A DNA stretch of 64,000 nt, from NCBI RefSeq assembly GCF_018691265.1, contig NW_024881279.1, positions 10,270,243-10,334,242 on the forward strand, written 5' to 3'. The stretch is from Tyto alba. Its lineage: Eukaryota > Chordata > Aves > Strigiformes > Tytonidae. The stretch's first letter is position 1; each line of letters starts with the position of its first letter. Of this stretch, positions 1-12,400 are shown in pieces. The notes beneath the pieces were generated by a model that made no database searches, was not told the DNA's origin, and worked only from the letters and a program-made list of their open reading frames with translations. The translations under genes were made by a program, and so were the position numbers.

Positions 1-329
1 TTTACTATGTTTTTCCCTCATTAAGTTTGATTTTTTTTTAATTCTATCTAAACTGGGCCCAGATGATCTTTTTTATAACATTACCCCTTCTTGTTGTCCA
101 TTCATTACAATTCATACCCCTCCTGTGGACATCCTGAAATCCTATATCAAAGTGACACTCACAGAGCAGAAAATGCACCAAACGTAAAAGGAATGTGAAA
201 ATAATCAAGAAGCAGGAGTACAGGGTGAACCTAAATATGGTATCAGAACTGAGCTGAACAACTGTCCACAGACGAATAGCAGCCCATCCTGCTTCAGTAT
301 GAAATGGAGATGAAAAGGAAGACACCTAC
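1..329 (-). other. ADAM19 intron 17, partial
   Basis: Transcript-sense intron sequence running off the left edge. No second EGF-like half, membrane segment or SH3-binding proline motif can be read on the minus strand here, so the 3' exons are further left. Confidence 0.6.
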
Positions 330-410
330 TCCATGCCCATGGCATTTCTTGCTACAGCTTTCAGACTCGAAGATGATGGATGTGTTCTGGCAGCGTCCCT
401 CAAAGCAAAC
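330..410 (-). CDS. ADAM19: ADAM19 coding exon 17 (cysteine-rich to EGF-like); last exon in window
   Basis: 81 nt encoding [20 protein letters not shown] and KKCHGHG, matching human ICFEGQC and GKKCNGHG. Acceptor CTCTGCAG. The donor is read as GGA|GTAGGT; the GT four bases further on (exon end 326) would shift the frame. The remaining EGF cysteines are not found in bases 1-329. Confidence 0.9.
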
Positions 411-3400
411 CTGCAGAGAAAGGATCCAAAAACTCTGTTAGCTCTTTGGGTTATATACCATATCACTGCCTTGTGTTATTTTGTGACTTGCAGGGTCCCA
501 GACACCTTGGCAATACAAGTGATACCCTGGGTAGAACAACAGGCCATGAAGTTAACCTGGTTCCCAAGCAAACATTTAATCACTACCCTAAATCCCAGCT
601 AACACACATCAGAGAGAGGAGTGGGAGCTCAGGAGTTGATAACTTGGCCATGACCATGAGGCAAGTCTCTGAAGGATCTCTCAGGTGTGTTGAGTTCTAA
701 TTGTGTGTCTCACCTCTAAGCAAGACAACCTCAATGAACTAGTGAATCCCAAACTTAACACTGGCCCTGGACTTCATCTGGCAAAGATTTAAGGTATGGC
801 CTTTTGCGTACATTCTTCCATTGCTTCTCAGAAGGCTCTCAGATGTTATTTTTCTAACAAACATAAAATCCCCTAGAAAGATATTAGACATAAATGAATG
901 GCCTGATAATCACAAAGCACTTTCCAGATGGAAAAGTGATACCCTGAACCTCCCCCAAGCCATTACAGGCAGGACTGTACCTACATGATGGCTCCCACAT
1001 TTTGTTCCTGTCAGCACCAAGCCAGGATCCAGCATCTCCTTTTCTTCACTCTCAGATCTGTACACATGGGTCCCTCGGCACCTCAGCTGCGTCCTCGGAG
1101 TGCGGATAGTTGTGTCTATGGCCACTGCATTGGACTGCAGGGGTTTGGAAGCAGAGCTCTGGCACTGGATTTTCCCACATTTAGCATCTCTGATTTCAAA
1201 GGAAAGGCTAAAGTGATTATCTCTGGCTTGCTGAATGTTTTGCAGGCATCAGCTCTACATGTAAATTAAAGCAGAAGTGTAGAGTCACTGTTCAATGGCA
1301 AAAGAGCAAGCACCTCCCAAGAGCTAGCCCAAGCAACAGGATCTGATGGGTACTGATGGTACCATTTCACTGTCCCCATGGGTAGGCCAGCCTCAACAAA
1401 ATCACAGATAAGACTAAGAATTTTTTGTCTCAGTTAAAAACCTACATTTAACTTATGGATTTAAAAATCACTTCTTGTGTTGCTTTGGAAAAATATCAAC
1501 TAGATGATTTAAAATGCAAAAGGCAGGGAAAATGGTAAACTTAAAGCTGCAGTTGTAAGGGCTCTAGGTCCGAAAAGGATGCAGCTGCTTTCCCAGGAGA
1601 CAAAGGGAGGGAGTGAAGCCAAAGCATGGATCAGTTTTATCTACTGGCCCATAATTTTTTAATATATGAAAACATCTCCTCCAACGAGCAACTCTTGGCT
1701 GCCACTCTGCTTTCTACCTCATCTCACACTTCCTGTAGTTGCCATAGATGTCCTTCCCACAGTTCCCATAGATGTCTCCAGCGGCATTAACCTTCTCGAA
1801 GCAGGCGTCTGGTGCTGGCCTTGCTCCTGCATGGAAGAGACTGATGTGGCTGATTCCTGTGGAGCCTGGTAGCCCATCTCACCCCATGCCAATCACTCAT
1901 TGTTCTTTTCCTAGGATGGCTTGAGCATGCTCCAAGTGAGCAAGGCAGGAGAAAAGGCTTCTCAGACTTTACTACTGACAACAGGTATGGAAGGTACTAC
2001 TGCCTTACACAGGGTGAATAATAGTAGGATGACACATAATATTGCTTGTTCAAAGGACAACGTATTTCACTGCAGGTAGTGTCCTTACCAGGCCCCCACA
2101 GCTGCAAGCACTGGTCTTTGTATGTGAGACACATGCCACTGTAGCAATAGGCCTTCCCTCCATCACAGGAAGCCCCATCGATTTGATAAGAGTTGGGGGG
2201 GCAAAACGGTGACTCGCCAGTGCAGTATTCTGGGAGGTCACAGAGTCCCGAGCTTTCCCTGCAGAGAGATCCTGGAGACATCAGCTAAAAAGATACAAAG
2301 GGGAAAAAAAAAAAAAAATTTATTGCTTAGCTCCTTTGTGGTTTCATGTCTGCACAGTGTCTCACTTCAAATAAGAAAAAAATCTTGCATGTGTCTCTGC
2401 ATCTCCCTTGTCTTAGGTTTTTCAAGGTCAGAAGTGATCCAAATGACCCTGTAACTTCATTAAGTGGATGAGCTATGTAGAATCAAATTAAAGACTGGGT
2501 CCTTTCCCTATGTAGTAATGAAATCATGCACAGAAAAGAAGGCTGCCACATCTCAAGGGCACACCAATCCATCTTCCTCTCCCCTAGGGTAGGATCTGAT
2601 TTACTTAAACCATTTCTGACAGATGTTTGTATAATCTATTCTCAAAACCCTCCCTGTTTGGGAAGTTTGTTTCAATGTTTGCCTGTCATTTCTGTTAGAG
2701 ACATTTTCCTAATGCGTAACTTATGTCTCCCTTGCTTACAAGTTTACCCAGTTCATCCTTGTCCTATCCACCACGGACATGGAGAACAGAGGGACACACA
2801 CAGTTACATCTAGGAGGTTTTTCCAAGTCTCTTGTGAAAGGAGTGAGTCCCGGTGGATTCCTGGAAAATTATTTTCCACATGCTCAGGATAGGTCAGTAA
2901 GAGTACACAGTCAATGTGCAAACACAAAAATGAGCTTATGAGAAATGTTTGCCTATGTTCATTTTTGAGTTTAATTTTGTCAAAGCTTGAGCTTTGTCAA
3001 ATCAGAAACGCATGTTAACCAGCCTCTATAAGAAAAGCTGAGATTTAAAATTATAGTAGTCACACACATACGGATCTCTTTGCTAGCATTTCTTCAGCAA
3101 GCACCTGGGCTAAAGGAATTCAACTGCATTCCAGAAAAGAGGGTTCAGAACAAAGATAGCAGGTAGCATCCAACCTAATTCTTGGAGGAACAGTTTGCTC
3201 TAAGAGCTCTGTCTAGATTTCTTCTAGAGCCAAAGGAGAGAAATATTTATTCTGATTCATCCCACCCCTAAGAGTTTAAGAGGCGCAGTGTGACTTCCTT
3301 GAAGCAGCATTCACAGTTCATCTTATGTTATCACAGCAGTTAATCAAATTAGTCAGCTCGAAGACAAGACCCCACTAGTTTGATTGCACTCACAGCTGTT

Positions 3401-6400
3401 GTACCTAAAACTCAGACCATGTCTCTTGCAGGTGAGGAGCTGAACATCACGTTTGGCTGTGTTTGCTCCCCTTTTCCCTCCATTTTTCAGCCGCACACTT
3501 CCCCCACGATTATTCCCTCTTCTCTCTTAGGAAAACCCAGAGATCCCACCTTGCACTGATGACAGCAGCTGCCGTGGGCACATTCGGCGCCCAGCTTCAG
3601 GGAGCAGGTGCTGGCGTCGCAGCAGGGGTTATTGCATTCCTGGAAAACAGTGAGATGCAGCAGAGTTTACAAGGCAGATGTTCAAGACAAGAATGTGCCA
3701 GAGCATCAAAGTGTGAGGCTGATGTTAATCCGTTCTCGTACATGATGAATTTCATGAAGAATAACAACCTTCCTTCCACAATATGTTCAAGATACCCAGC
3801 ATGTGCTGAATTACAGTACTGTATAATTTTGTCCTCTGTTGGACTGACTGGATACTATACGTTGTGCTCATTACATCTGGTTGGTCTGGGCTGCTGGCTC
3901 CAGCTCCCTTTTGTCTTACTAGTCAAAATATGGATTTGGAAAAGTGATATGCTGTGCTAAGAGAAGCCCCATCCTTATCAGGAATAGAGCCATACATACA
4001 GTGAACTTCTGTATGTGAAACTGAAACATCAAAGATCACTTTTTCTCTTCTTTTTCAAATAAAGTTTTCATCGGCTCTGTTCAGCCATGGATTACACCAT
4101 CCCTGAGTTCTGAGATGCATTGTACTACACACTGTGAATTTCGTTAGACATGATAGTTTACAACCTTCATTTGCATTGTATATACATTTACATACAAGGA
4201 AGGTATGCATAACTCCTTCACAAACAAAATCTGCTTACATATCACATAGCTGTATTTGCAAAACACATAATAAAATCACTGCATCCCACTAAACCCCAAA
4301 TGGTTGGATCTGAACAATTGTTACCTCCACCTCTCCACAGTCACACTCCTCCCCCTCTTCCAAGTAGCCATTTCCACATTTCTTCCCACCATACATTTTT
4401 TTGGTATCCGGCATATTGGAGAGACACATCCCTCCACCAGAATGCAGATACTTCTCCAGTTCTTTTCTATTGCACTGGTTGAACACCTTGGGGAATGGGT
4501 GCCTGAATATGGACAGTGTAGAAAAACATTATGACAGATCTGGGCAACGGTTTAGAGAACCAGAAATGAGCACACACAAATCCTGACAAGTGCCAAAGGA
4601 CACAGGTCTCTCTCTGAATTCTATGAAATTGTGCTAAAGCAGATCATGATTTTGTGTGCCTGTTCAAAATCAGATCCATCTGGATTACATATGAAAATAA
4701 GATGAGACTACACTGCAAGACTGTCTAGTAATATAATGGCCTTAAAAATAAACTTTATTGAAACAAAATATGTTGAGTTAGGTTTGACTTTGATAGCTGA
4801 CAAGTATGGCTGTCCTTACCTGCTCAATACTGAAGCTGTGGCTTATTCCTAATTGCTTGAACAACCCTGAGAATCCAGCTCTTGGACTGTGAATAACTGC
4901 TTGTGAATCTAGATGCTAAAAATAATATTCCCTTTTTCCTATCTACTGCCTCATTGCAAAGGATATTAATATATTCTGTTACATGAATTGTTAATTCTGT
5001 CGCTACAATATCAGAACCTATGTATTCTATATATGACCATGTATGTGTGCATTCACGTTGCGTGTTTTACTTGCATGACACTACTTTTGCACTTCCCAAC
5101 TAAATGTTTTTCTTTATTTGGAGGAAATCATGCACATAAAAGAAGATATCTATGGAGAAAATTTTTTTAAAACCTGATAAACCTCAAGGAGGAAGGCTTA
5201 AGGAAACAGGGAACGTGGCTTTAAGTGAATGGGTTCATCTGACATTTTTACGTGACTGAAATATAGAAGCTCCTGTGGTTCCTCATCCAAAATGAGCTCT
5301 GGAATTCCTGCGGGTTTCCAGAGTCACTCTCTCTTCCCCTTTCTCTCAAAGCCAGATATTTTTTCCCTTTTAAACACAGGCTTTCTGTGGTTCACTGAAA
5401 CCAAGCAGTATTCTTAAGACAGCATGCAGTCAATCTCTCTCCATGTCTTCTGACTTAGAAATATAGACCTATTGCTGTGTATTTTAATAAAAATAAGTTA
5501 TTTCCTGAGGCAATCCTTCTTCCTCTCACTACCACATTATAAGGCACAATAGCTTTTGCATGAGATGCTTTAGAAACCAAATCAACTATCTATCTATATA
5601 TCTTGTGTCCAACGCAGAAATGAAACCCATGTAAATCTCTACATGCTAAGGTCACACATGTTCTGGTCACCCCTTGTTTCTCTGTACTTGCTGGCAAAAG
5701 GCAGTCCAGGTTTTGCAGAAGGATGTGCGTGTGTATGCACTGGACTTGCTTTAGGGTGATGGATCATTTGGTAGGACACAGTGGGAAGCACAAACTCAGA
5801 GTCAAAGGGTTAAAAAGGTCCTGAGACTGTCTCTTAGGACAGAAAACAGGAAATTTTTCCTTTTTTGCTACAGTTTAGAGGTCCACTTCTAAATGCTGCG
5901 AGTCCTTCCATTACCTAAAGCCAATCTCAGGCAGGAATAAGTTCATTGGGAATTTAGCAAATCACCACTGATACACAAGCCAGGGTTTGCTCAGCAGTAT
6001 TTTGTCTATAAACACACTGGCTCCAACAGGCAGAAACAGACCCACCTTCAGTCTGCATTTCTAACTCTCACTCCACCAAGGCTCTTGTAACGAAGCCCTT
6101 TACATTTCTCCATGAGACCCTGTAAGATGAACTCACCCAGTCGCAGAAGCCATGATGCAGCCTCCATCTTCTGCAGGGGTAGTACAGCAGCCAGCTGAAT
6201 CGTGATTCATGCCAAAATTGTGGCCCATCTCATGGGCAATGGTAGCAGCAACACCAATGGCATTATCAGAGTGATCCTGTTCAAGGCCAAAGAGGCACAT
6301 CAGCATTTTATCTGTGCCTGTCTTGTGCACCTCTGAGTCAGTGGGGTAACAGGCATTTCTCATTACTACATGTAGAAAACATCTACTGAAGAAGACATCT

Positions 6401-9400
6401 TCCTGCCTATAAGCAGGTAAACTAGACACCTTCACAGGGATGTATTTTCTCGCTGGGTTTTAGGAGGCGTCTATTCTATGTATTCACTGCTGGCAAGAAA
6501 CATCATACTAGGTATTAGCAATTGCTTACCATGTTCACTCCTCCTGACTGGAAATCAGAGCACATGGCCATCACGGGAGCCAAGCCTACTGTGGTACCTT
6601 GGAAGGGCACACCCCTAAAATCAACCGAGAAAGACCATGAAATGACACCGAGGCACCTGAGAAGGCAAGGCAGAGAAATGCATCCTGCAGTCCACAGCTT
6701 TATATATATACATAGTGTGAGGTGAATACATTTTCTTTAGTAGTATCTTCAAGTACAGGATATTATAGCAGAGCTATAGAGGCTTAAGATCTATTTTTCT
6801 TGGACTACTACTTTGTTTCACAGGTCAACCATCCAATCCTATTTTTTATAATGGTCTGGTGCCAAAAACTGCTTCCCTAAGCTTTGCAACAAGCACAGAA
6901 AAGCCTATTTCTGGATCCTTAATTATGTACTGTTTTGAATACTTAATTTACCGTAAGCCTGCTATTTGCTGGCTTGGGATTCAGAGACTTGACAGAGTAC
7001 TAGATAACACCTTTGAGGTGCAACCATGCTCGGCTCCTGCCTGATGAGCTGGAGTTCTGCACTGTCCCTGCCAGCATCTCTGAAATGGGAGCTTTGGAAA
7101 TTGTGCTCAGGACATGACTAGGTTAAAGTGAAATACAATAATGTTAAAGGGAAAACCCAACCAACCAAAACAAGTAAAAATATATTGCATCTCCACATTT
7201 CAGTCCTAGTTTTCTCCTCCAACTCACCACTATTTACTGGTGGATGAATTACCATGGGAGAGGTAAGGAGGTCTAAGAGTTGCTGTAAATTTTTCTTCCA
7301 ATGACATCTGCATTGCTGGCCATAACTACTGGCCCTAATGAGATCAGTAGGATGAGTCACAGACCATCAGCTAGCTCCCAGCACTGTCCCCACTGTGTCT
7401 CATCAGGTTGAGTTAGGAATGAATGCCTTTCACAAAAGGCTTAGATCCCCTTTACAGGTCTTGCTTAAGGTTCGGATTTTCTTGAAATTGTACATGTAGC
7501 TGTGACAGATCACATGCAGCTGCTTGTGATACGCACACACAATAAAGCTGATGCACTTTGATGCATGTGTATATGCTGCATAGCCTGGGATCTTCACTTT
7601 TCCTAACATGGTTGTCCTCTAGGTGCCAGAGCTTAATGCTGGCTGAGTGTCTGCTACATAAATCTGCCACTCTGAGTCTTAGAATTATATAATGTTACAC
7701 ACTGATTTCCCACCCACCCAACCCACTTGTCAGAAACAGGTTATTTCAGGAGAAATTAACTTACGTGATTAGTTGGGCATTATCATGTTTTCTGTGCACT
7801 CGCTCCTTGCTACTCCAGGCCAGAAAGGACTTCAGGGTGGAGTAGGGATTCTCACTTACATCACATTTGTTCCAATTATTCCAGATCTCCAGCCCCACCA
7901 AGGCAATACGGATATTCAGGGATCTGTAAAACTAAGATACAGGAAGGAAAAGAGATGACAAAATAAGCACCACTAATTTATTTTACTGTGTTTTAAATCT
8001 TGAATAGAAACCCTGCTAAATGCTACTACAGATACACATGTTCAGAGAAGATGCTCTCTCTGGAAACACATTGCAACTTAGCTCTGCAGCTGTGTAGAGA
8101 GAAATGTGCAGCACCCACAAACCCAAACTTGATTGAACTGGAGACACTGAACTTTCATTTTTAGATGAATGACAAAGAGATAATCTAGAGAAATGAAGAC
8201 TAGAGATTGAGATCATGTTTATCTTTAGGTATGTCAGAATTCCTGGAAAGAGGAAGGAAATAATCTGCTGCTCACGTGAAGTAGAAACAGGACAAGTCTT
8301 CATGGGCAGCAGGGCGAAAGAAGTGGTGGAAGGAGTTTAAGGGGAGAAGGGGAGTATGAAGGAAGAAGATCTGAAAAGCTGTGACATTTACTTCAGCAGC
8401 ACTGGATACCATGTGCAAGGCTGGCCTCTGAAGGTTCCTTCCAAATCTACTTGCCAAGATTTCTACAATCTGGAGTGAATACCTTAGTCCGTTGACAAAA
8501 AGCAGTATTTAGGTAACACAGTTAATACAGAGATGCATTAGAACACAGAGATGTTCATGATGGCTCCAAGGTAAGAAATGGAGATTCCCCCACCCCATCC
8601 CTGATGTCCAACAACAGAATTGTTTGCCAGATGTTCTACACTCTCCAAGTCACTGTGGAGAACTGTTGAAACATTATTCTCTCCCCTGAGAAGGCAATCT
8701 TCCTCTGTCATAATTAATTCTCACAATTCATGTTTTCCTCAGTTCACGCACACCTGATCTCACCTTATCTACATAATTAGCAGCCTCCACTAATTTAAGT
8801 CTTGTTGCTTCGATGTTGAAGTGATGCTTCTGAAACTGAACAAAATGGATGTCAGAAAGCACAAAGGCAACTAGAAAGAGCTGAAGCATGTTAAAACAAG
8901 TCACATTATGAATAAGAAGGTAACTATTGGGTGAAGCCCATAAGCCTTTCACTGTACATCTGACCATGTACATGTATATTCAGAATTCATCCCTGGCATC
9001 CCATGGCAGGGATGTTACTCAAGTGGTGGTAGTGACTCAATGGAGCAACTTAAACGTATCGGAGCCCCAGAGCCTGGGGCTGACAGAGAACTGACAAATT
9101 TGCCAGGTAAAATACATGATAACATAACTTCATGTCTGAGGGCAAGGCTGCCATACTGCTTATCACATCTTGCTCATCCAATGAATGGGGGATGCATCTC
9201 ACTTATCCAACGAATTTGCCTATTTAAACCACCTGGCAATGGACAAGTTAATTTTAGCAAACTGTTTGATTCAAGGAATTAAAGTTGCAAAGTGTTTAGA
9301 TTGCTGTTTAACAGATAACAAAACCTGGGACTTTTCTTCTAGCGAGAAAGACAGTAAAGGTAGTTAACGACAACACTGCAAGGGTGTTTACGCCAGCTTG

Positions 9401-12400
9401 GATAATGAAGTGGTGAACAACATATGGCAGTTCCTGGGTATAATGTGTATTCTCATAGCTTCCCTGGTATCCTGCTGCCTAATAGAGAAACCAAAATAGG
9501 TTCTGCCTCTTTAGTTTTGTTCAGAATAAATTATAGCCCAGATCTTTCCCTTTTGGAGTTTCAAGTTTTAAATTATGAATAGGACCAACCTGACTCCCGT
9601 CTGTGTTGGAGATTAAATGATCAGCAAAACACTGCACGGTTTGCACTGTCAGTAAGTACATCTGGCATGCTGTCCAAGTTGGGGATGGGGGAGGGATTGT
9701 TGACTTTGCTGAGTCTCTTCCAGCCCTATTCTATGATCTGGAGGCTCAAAAATATCTATTTATATATCTGCTACCAGCTCAGAGCAGATGATAATCATGG
9801 TTATCTTCTCTAGATATTAAGTGTACTGCAGAGTTAGAAGCATGTCATTCCTGGAAAAACAAATTCACCCTAGGCTGAAGGCAGTCTCTCCCATCAATAA
9901 CTAGGGCCGACCACTGGTACCCTGGGAAGCCAGAACTGACCTCCAACCTTAATCCTTCATCCAAATCACAACTTGCATCTCTCCCCTGGCCAACGATGGC
10001 TGATGGTGGTGGCAGAGGGGTCGTGGCTGCTAGGACAAAAGTGAAGAAGGCACAGCTTCCCTGTCTGCTGGTGTGGATAGGACTGCTGGGATGGCAAGAA
10101 GAAACCTGCTGAACTCCAGCTGCCCTCCCACCCCAGGAGATGCTACAGGTGGGATGCTCCCTCTGGGCCCAGTGCTCAGTTGGTATAAACATGATCCCAT
10201 TTCTTACCTCTGCATAATCAGCCACGAGCAGAAGCTCCACGTACTTCGTAGCCTGCAGAGTCTCCCGTTTTACCTGTGGCAGCAGCAACACAGGTTATTT
10301 CCCCAGTATCCCCCCAAAAACTCTTCACAAAACATAAGTACAGGTGATTTTTCCCAGTTTGTTTTTCACTGGCCATTCACCCCACCACACACAGGGACCT
10401 CCAGATTGTTTGACTTATCGCAACCAAGTATCGCACGTCAGTTTATCTACAGCAAGCTACAGCAAGTGCCTGTCCTCAGCCCACCCGCTTGTCTGTGTAT
10501 CAGATGCACAAATCTGTGCAGCAACAGCTACAGCCCAGATTTCTCATACCACACAGTGGTCCCAAACACTCATTTATTTCCCTGCTGCAGTCGTTATTTT
10601 GCAACCAGCTTGCTACAAACCCTCTTAAATATTCTCCTTCATTTCACTTTCAGAGCTATGCTCCGGGAGGACAGCAGGCTTCCCAGGCCAGGAGCAGGCA
10701 GGAAATTTGGAGCATCATGCATGGACCCGGTTTGAGCCCTGCTCACCCTCTGGCGGGGTGGTTTCATCCCAGTTGTGAAGTCCCTGAGCCAGTCTTCAGC
10801 TGCATTCCCAGTGCCCTGGTAGCCACAGGCTCCTCTCTGCAACCTCAGGTTGTCCAACCTGTAGATCAAGTGCTGGTTTGGGCTGTTGGGAACCGGCTCT
10901 AAGATATAGCTGGAATTGCTGCTCAGTACGATAAGTCCTCTGTTGAAATGAGAAGCAATAAGAGGGGAAGATAATTACTATCACAGCAACCAGAGACAAA
11001 TTCTTCTGCTGCTGAATTCCTGTCTGACCCTGGCAAGGCACTTATCCTTACCAGGCCATTCCGTTCATTAACAAAAAGGATGGGAATATTTTGAGTTCAG
11101 AGGGGGGATTCCTGAGTTGCATATATTAAAATCTATTCAGTGGGTCTCAGACATTCAATTAAGGGGCTATTAGAGCATGTGCTGCAACAACCCTAACCAG
11201 AGAAGTCCTGATTTTTTTAAAGCACAGATTTTTCTCTAGGGTTGGTGGAAGCATTTCAATCAGTTGAAGAAATTTGTCTTTCACAGAACTGACCTAAAAA
11301 TTTGAAGACTTTGTTTGTCAACAGAACAAAACCCACAGATCTCTCTGGGTCTTGCATGTAGCTATGTGGTTTTGGTTTTCTCAATCAGCACATTACAGCC
11401 AGGAGAGCTGGAAACCTGTGTTTGATGCCCACTAGAAGAATTGTGGCTCAACAGGCAGCACACCTCCCTGTGAAGGCTCAGCGTGAGAACAGTCATGTGT
11501 GCTCAGCTCCCATGCCTTCCCAGCAATTAGAAAATAATGTCAAGGAGTTGCCAGCACACGCTGACAGCTCAGGGGTGCAGGAACCCTACTGTGTGTGCAC
11601 ACTGAGACAGATCTACCTCCTCTGCAGCTGGAAGGCAGAACCTAGGAAAACACAGGCTGAGAGAAGCAAGTCACACTTGTGACTCCTTTCAATTTTGGAT
11701 TATTTATTGCAAGCCACAGGTGGCTGCACTGTTCTGTTTATCTCACTGGGCTCTTTGGCCTGTGCTATATTCACTTAAGATGTCTCAGGTTTGCTTTGGC
11801 ACAGGCTGTTTCCTGGCTGGAGCTGGTCCCATCAGCACAGCTTCCAATCAGTGCTTGAGAGCAGATGACCACTAATATCAATAAAGCCCATGTGGTGCTT
11901 TGGAAACAAACTCTAAACTGGTGCAAATGAATGCAGCTCCTTGGTCACAACAAGCCATTTCATTTACTCCTGCTGAGGATACAGACAGTCTTTTCCTGCC
12001 AAAGACTCCATTACTACTAAAGTGAATGTTTCAAATGCATAACACACACAACCCCAACACCACCCAGGGAGAAAGCAGAAAGTGAGGCTGACAACCCAGG
12101 AAGAAGCTCAGACTTGAAGACTTTGCCCCAAAACGCACATAAAAACTTGCCAGTTGTGAGAGACTGGGAGTAGGAACTGGTTTCTGCATCACTGTGGAGT
12201 TCTGGGCTGGGACATGGCAAGTCCTGTCCCTGTGAGGGATGCAGCCCTGAGTCACTAACAAGAGGGTCTTTTGCTCCACTGGATTTTCTTGCATTAAGCT
12301 CACTTATTGCACAAGCCCATGTTGCCAGCACAAAGGAGGAAGTCTAGGAGCTGGCTAAGAGGCCACGGAACTAACGATACCCAAATTTCTGCATTTCCCC

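Noticed and set aside
3463..3960. Plus-strand open frame of 165 codons over ADAM19 exon 13
   Set aside because: Antisense to a well-supported disintegrin exon; no homology recognised.
10073..10735. Plus-strand open frame of 220 codons across ADAM19 introns 6-7
   Set aside because: It runs antisense over exon 7 and its flanks, shows no recognisable domain and has no promoter or splice context. It is best explained by chance in a C/T-rich region.
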